Both the position numbers and the translations under genes were made by a program. Of a stretch of DNA of 64,000 nucleotides, positions 18,420 through 27,598 are shown piece after piece (the first letter of the stretch is position 1; the number at the start of each line of letters is the position of its first letter). The DNA comes from an uncultured Pelagibacteraceae bacterium (GTDB lineage: Bacteria; Pseudomonadota; Alphaproteobacteria; Pelagibacterales; Pelagibacteraceae). The notes under the pieces are model-generated. The model worked only from the letters and a program-made list of their open reading frames with translations, did no database searches and had not been told where the DNA came from. Where the stretch lies: contig CACFJT010000003.1 of assembly GCA_902566705.1 (NCBI GenBank), forward strand, positions 1-64,000. The letters run 5' to 3'.

Positions 18420-20759
18420 TTAAGATTTGACTCTCGATTTGGTTGGATCATAAAAAGGAAAACCAACTACTTTTGCACCAATTCTTTTTTGATGACCGTC
18501 AATTTTACCAATCTCAACATCAGTGCCAATCTCAGAGTACTGAACGTCTATTCTACAAAGTGCAATATTTTTATTTAAAGTAGAGGACAAGCATCCACTG
18601 GTAACTATACCAACCTGTGATCTTCCAATATGAACGCAGTCTCCATGACCAGCTATTTCTTTTCCATTAAGTTCTAGGCCTACCAATTTCTTTTGAGGGT
18701 TTGCTTTTCTTTTAATCAATTCCTCTTTACCAATAAAATCTTCTTCTTTTGTTTTTAGTGGAATGGCAAAACCAATACCAGCTTCAAAAGGATCTTGCTC
18801 TCCATCAAACTCTGCGCCAAATAAAATCAAACCCGCCTCAATTCTAAGTTTATCTAGAGCCGCAAACCCAGCTGGAATAAGCCCATCATCTTTACCCGCT
18901 TCCATTAATTTATCCCAAACTTCTGGCGCATGTTTTGGATGACACCATATCTCGTAACCTAACTCACCAGTATAACCAGTTCTTGAAACAATTAATGGTA
19001 TACCTTGAAGTTCTTCTATTCTACAAATTGTAAATCTAAACCAGCCCAACTCATCTATCGAGGGCTGTGTTGGTGGTGTAAAGATTATTTTTTTTAAAAT
19101 TTCTCTACTTTTAGGACCTTGCAAAGATACATTACTTATTTGGTCAGTAGAGTTTTTAACAATAGCATTAAAATTCTTTTTCTTTGCAATTTCTTTTAGC
19201 CATTCACCACCATACTCATCTCCACATATCCATCTAAAACCTGTTTCGCTTAACCTTAAAAGAGTTCCATCATCGAACATCATTCCATTTTCGTAACACA
19301 TTGCAGAATATACAACCTGCCCAACAGAAAGTTTTTTTATATTTCTTGTGAGAGTGTAGTTCATTAACTCTTCAGCATCAGGACCAATTATTTCAAATTT
19401 CCTTAGTGATGATAGATCAATTAGTACAGCATCATTTCTGCAAGCATTGTACTCATTAACCAAACCATGTTTAGTGTAATCATTTGGAAGCCAAAAGCCT
19501 CTAGCATCAACAAAGTTTCTAGTTAATTTTGAAGTTCTTTCATAAAAGCCAGAATTTCTAGTAAGTTTATTTTCAGAGTCTGTTTTCATTCTAAAACCAA
19601 ATGACTTCCTAAATTCTTTATTTTTATCGTAAGTTCTAACAAATATATTAGTAGGATTCCATGAATTACACGGATCTATATCACTTGGACATGCAGTTGT
19701 TCCTATTGTTAAATCTTTTAAAGCCTTAAACATTACATAGTCACCAGGTCTTGAATAAGATTCATCAGAAATAACAGAATTTAATCCTCCAGCAGAAGTG
19801 TTAAAAAATAAATTAATTGCATGCCAACCTTTTTGTTTCTGAACACCGTATTTTGACATACTTTCAGTTAAATTATCTGAACAATTTGGATGACCAAAAT
19901 ACCCTGCGTCTTCATAATATTTAGATGTACATGCAAGATTAAAAGTATCATGTTTACCTACAGTATCTCTTATTACTTCAACAAGTGGCTCATGATCTGT
20001 ATCATAAAATTTAGAGAACAAACCTGGTCCTGGGAAAGTATTTCCCATAAATGTTCTAGTAGTTTGCCAGTCTAATCCTTTTTCAATTCCTTTTTCCAAT
20101 TTTCTTGTATCGAATGCCACAAAATCAGAACATTGTCTGCCAGTTGGACTTATCACTTGAATATAATCTCCTTCTTTAACCTCATAAGATATTGAAGTTT
20201 CTTTATTTATATTTTTTTCATAAACAGGTTCAAAAACAGGATCAGGAATTACATTTAATTCCTTATCATTAACAATTTTAGCTCTTTTAACAAATATAGT
20301 TAAATCGGTTGGTGGATTTTGTTTTGTAACATCCATATCTTCGCCAGGTGCTGAAAATATTGCGTAACATTTATCTTTTGATTTTAATTTAATTTTTTCA
20401 CCAGGTTCTGTGTCTAGATCAAATATAATTGATGATTTTGAATTAGAAATTTTTAAATTTCTTTTTTTTAATTGATAGTTGGTAGCCAAAATTGTTTCAT
20501 CATTCCCACTAAGAATATTTCTTACAAAGTTTTTTTCATTGTTTGATTTTAAATTTAAAATTCCAAGATCTGAATTTCCATCTTTTCCAAAACAAATAAT
20601 CTCACATATTTGATTACCCTCATTATTAATAATTTCTAACTCATCATCAGGAAAAATTTGAAAAGCAGTAAGAGCACCACCATTAACAACATGTCTTTCA
20701 ACTCCAGGTGGTAAAATATTCAAACCAGGGTATTTAATATCTTTACTTGTTCCTAACAT
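18420..20759 (-). CDS. tdm: Trimethylamine N-oxide demethylase (Tdm)
   Basis: The protein has 779 residues in two parts. The first 400 or so form a DUF1989-type region with Cys/His-rich blocks that may bind metal (HPNCSDNL, GTTACPSDIDPCN). From about residue 410 a GcvT-type tetrahydrofolate domain follows (VNEYNACRNDAVLIDLSSLRKFEI, SRTGYTGELGYEIW, AALDKLRIEAGL). This fusion defines Tdm, which cleaves TMAO to dimethylamine and formaldehyde, with folate able to take the C1 unit. It is divergent from tmoX, the TMAO-binding protein, and in the same neighbourhood as tmm. Length and context agree with known Tdm. Confidence 0.9.
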   Translation of the reverse strand: MLGTSKDIKYPGLNILPPGVERHVVNGGALTAFQIFPDDELEIINNEGNQICEIICFGKDGNSDLGILNLKSNNEKNFVRNILSGNDETILATNYQLKKRNLKISNSKSSIIFDLDTEPGEKIKLKSKDKCYAIFSAPGEDMDVTKQNPPTDLTIFVKRAKIVNDKELNVIPDPVFEPVYEKNINKETSISYEVKEGDYIQVISPTGRQCSDFVAFDTRKLEKGIEKGLDWQTTRTFMGNTFPGPGLFSKFYDTDHEPLVEVIRDTVGKHDTFNLACTSKYYEDAGYFGHPNCSDNLTESMSKYGVQKQKGWHAINLFFNTSAGGLNSVISDESYSRPGDYVMFKALKDLTIGTTACPSDIDPCNSWNPTNIFVRTYDKNKEFRKSFGFRMKTDSENKLTRNSGFYERTSKLTRNFVDARGFWLPNDYTKHGLVNEYNACRNDAVLIDLSSLRKFEIIGPDAEELMNYTLTRNIKKLSVGQVVYSAMCYENGMMFDDGTLLRLSETGFRWICGDEYGGEWLKEIAKKKNFNAIVKNSTDQISNVSLQGPKSREILKKIIFTPPTQPSIDELGWFRFTICRIEELQGIPLIVSRTGYTGELGYEIWCHPKHAPEVWDKLMEAGKDDGLIPAGFAALDKLRIEAGLILFGAEFDGEQDPFEAGIGFAIPLKTKEEDFIGKEELIKRKANPQKKLVGLELNGKEIAGHGDCVHIGRSQVGIVTSGCLSSTLNKNIALCRIDVQYSEIGTDVEIGKIDGHQKRIGAKVVGFPFYDPTKSRVKS

Positions 20760-20901
20760 TTTAATTTTTAAATATTGTTATATTTTTTATAATCATTTTT
20801 ATTGTTTAAATATATATATATTTTTTAGAACTAATAATTCTTTACCTACCTATTTGTTTTGTCATAGACTATTAAATATTAATATTAATAGAGGGGTATA
20901 C
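20760..20901. promoter_or_regulatory. Divergent intergenic region between tdm and tmoX
   Basis: Very AT-rich gap of 142 bases between two divergent genes for TMAO use, so promoters for both must lie here. A Shine-Dalgarno-like GAGGGG (20891-20896) precedes the tmoX ATG at 20902. I could not pick reliable -35/-10 boxes in such AT-rich sequence, and saw no strong inverted repeat. Confidence 0.5.
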
Positions 20902-21846
20902 ATGAAAAAAATAATATCATTACTATCTGCTCTAGTGATTTCTGTTGTAAGTTTTGCGGGAATTTCTAACGCTGATAGCAAGAAGCCTATCGTTATCCCA
21001 ACTCATAACTGGTCAAGTCAAATTGTAATGGCTTATGTTATTGGTGGGATTTTCGAAAGTATGGGCAATAACGTTAAATACGTTAACGCAGACTCACAAG
21101 CAGTTTATGAGTCAATTAGAATTGGAGATGTAACTATATCTCACGAGGTATGGGAATCTGCATTTGGTAAATCTTTTACTACTGCTTTAGATAAAGGTGG
21201 TTTATTAGATTGGGGTGATCATGAAGCAAGAACTCTTGAGGATATGGGATATCCAAACTGGGTTGCTGAAAAAGGATTATGCCCTGGTTTACCAGACTGG
21301 ACAGCTTTAAAAAATCCAGATTGTGCTAAAAACTTTACAACACCTGACTCACCAGATGGAAAAGGAAGAATGTTGGAAGGTCCACAAACTTGGCATGGTG
21401 ACTTAATTCCACAAAGGGTTGATGCACTAGGTTTAGGTGACTTATGGTGGGTTAAATTTGCTGGAAGTGCTGATGCACTTTGGGCAGAATTAGCTGCAGC
21501 TGAAAAAGAAGGAAGAGGAACAATTATTTTCAACTGGACGCCTAACTTTACAGATGGTGCTGGTTTTACATTTATTGACTTCCCTCCATACACAGCTGGT
21601 TGTAGACCAGAAGATGGTGGAGATGGTAAATGTGGTTCTCCTGATGGATACTTGAAAAAAGCAGTTCATGAGGATTTCCCAAAAACTCATCCTGATGCAG
21701 CAGCGGCATTCAAAAAAATGTCATTCTCTACAAGTCAAATTGGTGCAATGGCAGCTTTAGTTGACATTGACAAAATGACTCACGAAGATGCAGCTAAAAA
21801 ATGGTTAGCTGATAACAAGTCAGTTTGGCAAGCATTTACTAAATAA
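20902..21846 (+). CDS. tmoX: TMAO/betaine ABC transporter, periplasmic binding protein (TmoX)
   Basis: Binding protein of the OpuAC type, 314 residues from the ATG at 20902; the frame is open 16 codons upstream, but the signal peptide (MKKIISLLSALVISVVSFA, cleavage near SNA-DS) and GAGGGG fix this start. Tryptophans typical of quaternary-amine cages are visible (THNWSSQIV, EVWESAFG, LGDLWWVKF, FNWTPNF). Placement divergent from tdm and upstream of tmoW/tmoV makes TMAO the best ligand. It is closed by its own strong terminator, which would let it be made in excess over the membrane parts, as is usual for SAR11 binding proteins. Confidence 0.87.
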   Translation: MKKIISLLSALVISVVSFAGISNADSKKPIVIPTHNWSSQIVMAYVIGGIFESMGNNVKYVNADSQAVYESIRIGDVTISHEVWESAFGKSFTTALDKGGLLDWGDHEARTLEDMGYPNWVAEKGLCPGLPDWTALKNPDCAKNFTTPDSPDGKGRMLEGPQTWHGDLIPQRVDALGLGDLWWVKFAGSADALWAELAAAEKEGRGTIIFNWTPNFTDGAGFTFIDFPPYTAGCRPEDGGDGKCGSPDGYLKKAVHEDFPKTHPDAAAAFKKMSFSTSQIGAMAALVDIDKMTHEDAAKKWLADNKSVWQAFTK

Positions 21847-21867
21847 GGATTATAGTTAAAAATTAAA

Positions 21868-21904
21868 GATCTCCCCCAACTTCGTTGGGGGGGATTTTTT
21901 TTTA
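21868..21904 (+). terminator. Strong terminator after tmoX
   Basis: Stem CTCCCCCAAC (21871-21880) pairs with GTTGGGGGGG (21884-21893) around a TTC loop, with further A-T pairs below, followed by a run of nine T. It lies about 25 bases after the tmoX stop and ahead of the MORN gene, so downstream transporter genes need read-through or another promoter. Confidence 0.93.
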
Positions 21905-21928
21905 AATCAATATGTGTAAAATGTATCA

Positions 21929-22306
21929 ATGAAAAAATACTCTCTTTTAATATTTTTTAGTTTTTTGATCTGCTCATCAGTTTTAGCAAGAAGCACTGGC
22001 TGCAAAGAAGGTAACTGTGAAAATGGTTTTGGTAAATGGGTTTACACCGATAAAACTACTTATGAAGGGGAGTGGGTTAATACTAAAAAACAAGGTCAAG
22101 GTGTCGAAACCTGGCCTAATGGTTATATCTATAAAGGGGAATTCAAAAATAGTGAATGGAGCGGAAAAGGAACTTTAGTTTTTCCTGATGGGTCTACCTA
22201 TGAAGGAGAGTGGTCTAAAGGTTTTATGAATGGTCAAGGAACATTTACTTGGGCTGATGGAAAACAAAAAACAGGTATTTGGAAGAACGGAAAGTTACAA
22301 GAATAA
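21929..22306 (+). CDS. Secreted MORN-repeat protein
   Basis: The protein has 125 residues. A signal peptide (MKKYSLLIFFSFLICSSVLA) is followed by about four MORN units (TTYEGEWVNTKKQGQG, YIYKGEFKNSEWSGKG, STYEGEWSKGFMNGQG, ...GIWKNGKLQ). MORN repeats are short beta-hairpins that mediate binding to protein or lipid. It follows the tmoX terminator, and its stop overlaps the start of the next gene (TAATG). Its presence between tmoX and the other transporter genes is unexplained; no link to TMAO is visible in its sequence. Confidence 0.85.
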   Translation: MKKYSLLIFFSFLICSSVLARSTGCKEGNCENGFGKWVYTDKTTYEGEWVNTKKQGQGVETWPNGYIYKGEFKNSEWSGKGTLVFPDGSTYEGEWSKGFMNGQGTFTWADGKQKTGIWKNGKLQE

Positions 22307-22857
22307 TGTCTAAAGAAAATAATATTAATAAAATAAAAGATTTACCTGAGTCTCTCAGACAATTTATTGGTCTTATATTTATTACTCTAATAGTAATTGC
22401 ATCTTTTAGTATTTTAAATGGAATTTTTGGACAAGGTGATGATTTAGTAAAAAGAATGAAGTTAGAGGAGGAGAGAATTGCTGAAGAAAAAAAATTAAGT
22501 GAGTTAATATCTAAACTACCCTCTGGAATATTAGTTTCATTTGATGGAACCGATCACTATAAATTAACAGATGAAGTATATGAGCAAGTATGTAAAGCTA
22601 CAAAGCTAATTCCTCAAAGAGCAATAATGGGTGCTAATTTTTTAAATTTTAGAGCACATGAGCTTTATACAATTAATGGAAATAAAATTGATGAGACTTT
22701 TGTCAAATGGGATGAAGAAAAAAGCAAATGTTTTGCGGGTTTTACAGTTAGTGGAAATAATGTAGGTGTTGATGAAAGTATTACTATAAGTGGTGAAGCT
22801 TTAAGTTTTTTAAGCACTGGAATTGATACTAGAGTTTATTTTATCAAAAATTTTTAA
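22306..22857 (+). CDS. Unknown membrane-anchored protein (183 aa)
   Basis: The start is the ATG at 22306, overlapping the MORN-gene stop; the open frame extends nine codons upstream. There is one N-terminal transmembrane segment at about residues 19-42 (FIGLIFITLIVIASFSILNGIFG). A short charged helix (MKLEEERIAEEKKLSELISKL) follows, then a soluble domain with two cysteines. I recognise no family. Coupling to the MORN protein suggests the pair acts together on the periplasmic side of the membrane. Confidence 0.65.
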   Translation: MSKENNINKIKDLPESLRQFIGLIFITLIVIASFSILNGIFGQGDDLVKRMKLEEERIAEEKKLSELISKLPSGILVSFDGTDHYKLTDEVYEQVCKATKLIPQRAIMGANFLNFRAHELYTINGNKIDETFVKWDEEKSKCFAGFTVSGNNVGVDESITISGEALSFLSTGIDTRVYFIKNF

Positions 22858-22922
22858 TGAGGAAAGGCAACAATTATTAACATTTTAATTTTATAGAATT
22901 TAATATAACTTTAAAACAATTT

Positions 22923-23744
22923 ATGTCTGAGACTGTGATCAAATGCGAGTCGGTTTATAAAATTTTTGGACAAAATGCCAAAAAGATGCTTGAAGAATCT
23001 AATGGCAATGTAGATGCAAAAACCTTTCAGGAAAGAGGATGTATAGTTGGAGTAAATAATGCTTCTTTTGAAGTTGCAAAAGGAGAAATGTTAGTAGTAA
23101 TGGGTTTATCTGGTTCGGGCAAATCAACACTTCTAAGATGTATTTCAAGATTAACTGATGCTACCGGTGGAAAAATTTTTATTGAAGGTCAAGATTTATT
23201 AGAATTAAATAATAAAGAGCTTATTGAGCTTAGAAGAAATAAAATGGGAATGGTATTTCAAAGCTTTGCTTTGTTACCTCATAAAACAGTTGTTGAAAAT
23301 ATTGCTTTTCCACTTCAGATAAAAGGTACTAATACTGAAGAGAGTATTAGTAGAGCAATGGAAATGGTAAAACTAGTTGGCCTAGATGGAAGAGAGAATT
23401 ATTTCCCAAGAGAACTTTCAGGTGGACAACAACAAAGAGTAGGGATCGCAAGGTCATTAGCAGTAGAGCCTGACATATGGTTTTTAGATGAACCTTTTTC
23501 TGCATTAGATCCATTGATTAGAAAAGAAATGCAAGATGAGTTTTTAAGACTTCAGGAAAAATTACAGAAAACCATCATGTTCATTACTCATGATTTTGAT
23601 GAAGCATTAAAGCTAGCTGATCGAATAGCAATCATGAAAGATGGAATAATTGAACAACTAGATACACCCGCCAATATCGTACTAAATCCAGCAACTGAAT
23701 ATGTAAGAAAGTTTACTGAAGAAGTACCGAGAGAGAGGTTTTGA
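22923..23744 (+). CDS. tmoW: TMAO/betaine ABC transporter ATPase (TmoW)
   Basis: ATP-binding subunit of 273 residues. It has Walker A GLSGSGKSTLLR, Q-loop FQSFALLPHKTV, signature LSGGQQQRVGIARSLA, Walker B DIWFLDEPFSALDP and an H-loop histidine in FITHDFDEAL. The N-terminal extension before Walker A (VYKIFGQNAKKMLEESNG) is typical of OpuAA/ProV ATPases. It lacks the C-terminal tandem CBS domains of those enzymes; a single CBS-like piece follows as its own frame. It is the only ABC ATPase in the window, so it could also serve the permease/binding-protein pair at 50187-52134. Confidence 0.87.
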   Translation: MSETVIKCESVYKIFGQNAKKMLEESNGNVDAKTFQERGCIVGVNNASFEVAKGEMLVVMGLSGSGKSTLLRCISRLTDATGGKIFIEGQDLLELNNKELIELRRNKMGMVFQSFALLPHKTVVENIAFPLQIKGTNTEESISRAMEMVKLVGLDGRENYFPRELSGGQQQRVGIARSLAVEPDIWFLDEPFSALDPLIRKEMQDEFLRLQEKLQKTIMFITHDFDEALKLADRIAIMKDGIIEQLDTPANIVLNPATEYVRKFTEEVPRERF

Positions 23745-23953
23745 TTATCGAGGACGTAATGGATACTTCAAGTAAAGATAATTTAGGTGAATTAAAAGTA
23801 TCAAAAGATGAAATTATAGAAAATGTTGCAGAAAAAATACTTACTCAAGAAAAATTAGTAGGAGTAGTTGACTCAAATAACAATATTGTAGGATCAATTA
23901 AACCTTCAAAAATAATAGATACAGTTTTTGGAGGAAGAAAAAACGGTAGTTAA
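23741..23953 (+). CDS. Detached CBS-like small protein (70 aa)
   Basis: The TTG start at 23741 overlaps the tmoW stop (TTGA); an ATG at 23759 is the alternative. The 70 residues read like one CBS motif: IIEDVMDTSSKDNLGEL, IIENVAEKILTQEKLVGVVDSNNNIVGSI, then a tail. In OpuA/ProV transporters a pair of CBS domains is fused to the ATPase and senses ionic strength or nucleotides. Here half of that regulator is a free, coupled protein, ending three bases before tmoV. Regulation of TmoW is an inference. Confidence 0.7.
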   Translation: MIIEDVMDTSSKDNLGELKVSKDEIIENVAEKILTQEKLVGVVDSNNNIVGSIKPSKIIDTVFGGRKNGS

Positions 23954-23956
23954 AAT

Positions 23957-26110
23957 ATGGAGTATTTAAAAAAATATCCAAAATTATTTCAATGGTTATT
24001 CTTATTAATTGTATTTTTTGCTTTATGTTTTGCAATTGATGTTCCTGAAACTTATAAATTTATAAGGGGCCAGGCTGAATTTGTTAAAGATCCAAACCAA
24101 AGTGTTTACTTTTTTCTAGGTAAAGAGGTTAGGTATTATGCCTTTGATGTATTTTGGAGATTGCCTCCACTTCTAGGATGGCTGCCTATTTGGATAAACG
24201 ACTCCTTATTTTTCTTAATGAATGAATGGATGCCAATGGAATTTTGGAACGAAGATACTCAAGAATTTAAAACTCGACCATTATTATTAGAGATAAGTAG
24301 AAATTTAACTTCATTTATGACTTTTTTAATTGAATTAATTAGGGAGATTTTACTTGGAGGTCTAGAAACTATTGTTGCATTTACAAGTTGGGATTTTATT
24401 GATGCTTATCCATGGTTAGAGTTGCCAGGTCTACCTTGGACCATAGTTGCAGCTGGAGCAGCGATACTTTCTTATAAGTTAAGTGGAAAAGGATTGGCTT
24501 TGTTTGCAGGTTTAACAATGATCTATATTTCTATATTTGGTCAATGGAAACCTTCAATGCAAACACTTTCTTTTATACTTGTTGCAGCTCCACTTTCATT
24601 TATTTTTGGTTTAGGACTTGGTATTGCAGCATACAAAAGTAAACGTGTTGAAAAAGCTTTGTACCCAATTCTTCTAGTGATGCAGACTATGCCACAATAC
24701 GCTGTATTAGTTCCTGCACTTGTTTTATTTGGAGTAGGTGATCACGCTGCTGTAATTATTACTATGGTTGTTGCAGTTCCACCAATGATATTATTAACAA
24801 TATTAGGATTAAGAGCTATACCACCAGAAGTTATTGAAGCTGGAAGAATGAGTGGTTGTACCAATTGGCAATTAATGTTCAAGGTACTAATTCCAACAGC
24901 AAGAAGAGATATTTTAATTGGAGTTAACCAAGTTATTATGGTTTGTTTTTCAATGGCAGTTATATCTGCGTTCATTGGCGCGAAAGGATTAGGATTTAAT
25001 TTGTTGTTAGCACTTAATCAACTCAATATAGGGCTGGCACTTGAGGCTGGTTTATGTATTAGTTTAATTGCAATTTTACTTGATAAAATGTCTTTGGCAT
25101 GGGCAAATAAACAAACAGATTATTTTGGTAATCTGACATTTTTCCAAAGAAATAAAAACGTAATATTTTTTGCAGCCTCATTCGTTATTGGAATAATTCT
25201 TGCATACGTTGGGACTTTTATTTTCAAAGGTAGTTTTAATTACTTGTTTGAAATTCCTCATAATAAGGGAATATCAACAGCAGATTTTTGGAATAAAGGA
25301 GTTGATTGGATTTTTGATACTTTCTTTGTGTATATTAAAGCATTCAATACATGGTTAATTCAAGATGTGCTTCAGCCGATGAGAGCTTTATATTTAAGAA
25401 TGCCTGCAGTAGCCACATTGGTACTAGCAGTTGGTGCAGGATATTTAATTGGAGGAGTTCGATCAGCATTAGTTGTTGCTGCTTTGACTTTGTTTATTGC
25501 TTTAAGTCCATGGTGGGATAGAGCACTAGTAACATTATATATGGCAACTTTTGGTGTAGTTATTTCTTGTTTAATAGGATTTACAGTTGGAACATTATGT
25601 TTTCAAAACAAAAAATCTGCAGCATTTATGCTAGGTGTTTGCGATATATTTCAAACATTCCCATCATTTGTATATTTAATTCCTGTAATGATGCTTTTTG
25701 GAATAACAGATACATCTGTTTTAATTGCTGTAATTGTTTATGCAACAATCCCTGCAACTAGATATACAATAGAAGGACTTAGAAGTGTTCCTGTTGGCTT
25801 ACATGAAGCCGCAACAATGTCTGGTGTAAATAAATTTCAAAGATTAACAAAAATTGAGTTTCCTTTAGCATTCCCACACATGATGCTTGGTCTAAATCAA
25901 ACAATCGTCTTTGCTTTATTTATGGTGATAATAGGAGCATTTATTGGAACAGAGGATCTGGGTCAGTATATCTTAAAAGCACTTTCAGATAAAAATGGAG
26001 CAGGAATCGGTTTAACTTTAGGTATCTGTGTTGCATTTATAGGTTTAATTTTTGATAACTTAATAAGAACTTGGGTTGGAAAAAGAAAAAAACATCTTGG
26101 TATAGATTAG
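23957..26110 (+). CDS. tmoV: TMAO/betaine ABC transporter permease, double-length (TmoV)
   Basis: The protein has 717 residues, about twice the length of ProW, with two BPD-type permease halves. Each half has the EAA-like loop: PPEVIEAGRMSGCTNWQLMFKVLIP in the first and VPVGLHEAATMSGVNKFQRLTKIEFPLA in the second. Both carry the quaternary-amine permease signature region (MQTMPQYAVLVPALVLFGVGD and FQTFPSFVYLIPVMMLFGITD). An internal fusion thus gives the whole translocation path. It follows the CBS piece by three bases and fits TmoV of the TMAO transporter. Confidence 0.88.
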   Translation: MEYLKKYPKLFQWLFLLIVFFALCFAIDVPETYKFIRGQAEFVKDPNQSVYFFLGKEVRYYAFDVFWRLPPLLGWLPIWINDSLFFLMNEWMPMEFWNEDTQEFKTRPLLLEISRNLTSFMTFLIELIREILLGGLETIVAFTSWDFIDAYPWLELPGLPWTIVAAGAAILSYKLSGKGLALFAGLTMIYISIFGQWKPSMQTLSFILVAAPLSFIFGLGLGIAAYKSKRVEKALYPILLVMQTMPQYAVLVPALVLFGVGDHAAVIITMVVAVPPMILLTILGLRAIPPEVIEAGRMSGCTNWQLMFKVLIPTARRDILIGVNQVIMVCFSMAVISAFIGAKGLGFNLLLALNQLNIGLALEAGLCISLIAILLDKMSLAWANKQTDYFGNLTFFQRNKNVIFFAASFVIGIILAYVGTFIFKGSFNYLFEIPHNKGISTADFWNKGVDWIFDTFFVYIKAFNTWLIQDVLQPMRALYLRMPAVATLVLAVGAGYLIGGVRSALVVAALTLFIALSPWWDRALVTLYMATFGVVISCLIGFTVGTLCFQNKKSAAFMLGVCDIFQTFPSFVYLIPVMMLFGITDTSVLIAVIVYATIPATRYTIEGLRSVPVGLHEAATMSGVNKFQRLTKIEFPLAFPHMMLGLNQTIVFALFMVIIGAFIGTEDLGQYILKALSDKNGAGIGLTLGICVAFIGLIFDNLIRTWVGKRKKHLGID

Positions 26111-26114
26111 TATT

Positions 26115-27593
26115 TTGAAAAAATTTATTATCTCGATAGACCAGGGGACAACTTCATCGAGGGTAGTGCTTTTTGATACCAAAGGATTTATTCAATTTAT
26201 ATCTCAATATGAATTTAAACAACACTTTCCAAGAAACGGCTGGGTAGAGCACAATCCAAATGAAATTTGGTTGACAACGCTTAAAGCTTTAAAACATGTA
26301 ATCAAAAAAGCTAAAAGTTTAAAAGGTCATATACTTACAATTGGAATTACAAATCAAAGAGAAACTACAATTTTGTGGAATAAAAAAACTGGAAAACCCA
26401 TTTATAATGCAATTGTTTGGCAAGATAGAAGAACACAAGAATTTTGCAAATCTCTAAAGAATAAAAATTATGAAAATATTTTTAGAAAAAAAACGGGATT
26501 ATTTATAGATCCTTATTTTTCTGCTACTAAAATAAAATGGATTTTAGATAATGTAAAAGTTTCAAAAAAATTACTTAAAACAAATAATTTATTATTTGGT
26601 ACAGTAGACACCTTTTTAATCTGGAAACTAACTAAAGGTAAACAGCATTTAACTGAAGCTACTAATGCAAGTAGAACAATGTTGTTTAATATTAATAACA
26701 ACAAATGGGATAATGAAATTTTACAGAAATTAAAAATTCCAAAGAATATTTTGCCAGAGGTAAAAAATTCTGCAGATAATTTCGGAAAAACAGATAAGAG
26801 ATTTACGGGAAAAGAAATACCCATTTCAGCTGTTTTAGGAGATCAACAAGCTGCAGCCGTAGGACAAACTTGTTTTGAAAAAGGATCAATTAAAAGTACT
26901 TATGGTACAGGTGCTTTTATAATAATGAATACTGGATCAAAAAAAATTAATTCAAAAAATAAGTTATTAACCACAATTTGTTATCGATTGAACAATAAAA
27001 CTACGTATGCTCTTGAAGGATCTATTTTCATAGCAGGAGCAGGGGTGCAATGGTTGAGAGATAAAATTAAACTAATAAACAATGCTTACGAAACTGAAAA
27101 AATAGCCAAATCAACAAAAACTAACAATGAAGTTTATGTTGTCCCAGCTTTTAGTGGAATAGGCGCACCTTATTGGAGGCCTGATGCAAGAGGTTTAATA
27201 ACAGGACTTACAAGAGATAGTGATTGGAAAACTTTAGTGAGAGCAACCGTTGAGTCAGTTGCTTATCAAAGTAATGACTTATTTTATTCAATGAAAAGAG
27301 ATGGTTTAAAACCTAGAATAGTTAAAATTGATGGTGGTATGGTAGCTAATAATTGGTTCTCACAATTTTTGGCAAATATAATTAATTTAAAAGTAGTTCG
27401 ACCTAAAATTTTAGAAACAACTGCGCTCGGAGCCGCAATGTTAGCAGGTTACCAAATTGGAGAATTTAAATCATTAAATCATATTAAAAATACATGGAGA
27501 AAAGATAAGGAATTTATACCAAAAATTGATAAAAAATTGAGAAATCACTTATTGCAAGGTTGGCAGCAAGCAATTAAAAAAACTTTAGCATAA
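26115..27593 (+). CDS. glpK: Glycerol kinase
   Basis: FGGY-family kinase of 492 residues that makes sn-glycerol 3-phosphate from glycerol and ATP. The N-terminal ATP loop is IDQGTTSSRVVLFD, followed by WVEHNPNEIW, ITNQRETTILW, NAIVWQDRRT and the hinge ALGDQQAAAVGQ-type block (VLGDQQAAAVGQTCF). Length and blocks match GlpK closely. The start is TTG at 26115, four bases after the tmoV stop. The glycerol-3-phosphate dehydrogenase homologue follows five bases later, so the two form a glycerol module attached to the tmo genes. Confidence 0.93.
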   Translation: MKKFIISIDQGTTSSRVVLFDTKGFIQFISQYEFKQHFPRNGWVEHNPNEIWLTTLKALKHVIKKAKSLKGHILTIGITNQRETTILWNKKTGKPIYNAIVWQDRRTQEFCKSLKNKNYENIFRKKTGLFIDPYFSATKIKWILDNVKVSKKLLKTNNLLFGTVDTFLIWKLTKGKQHLTEATNASRTMLFNINNNKWDNEILQKLKIPKNILPEVKNSADNFGKTDKRFTGKEIPISAVLGDQQAAAVGQTCFEKGSIKSTYGTGAFIIMNTGSKKINSKNKLLTTICYRLNNKTTYALEGSIFIAGAGVQWLRDKIKLINNAYETEKIAKSTKTNNEVYVVPAFSGIGAPYWRPDARGLITGLTRDSDWKTLVRATVESVAYQSNDLFYSMKRDGLKPRIVKIDGGMVANNWFSQFLANIINLKVVRPKILETTALGAAMLAGYQIGEFKSLNHIKNTWRKDKEFIPKIDKKLRNHLLQGWQQAIKKTLA

Positions 27594-27598
27594 TATTT

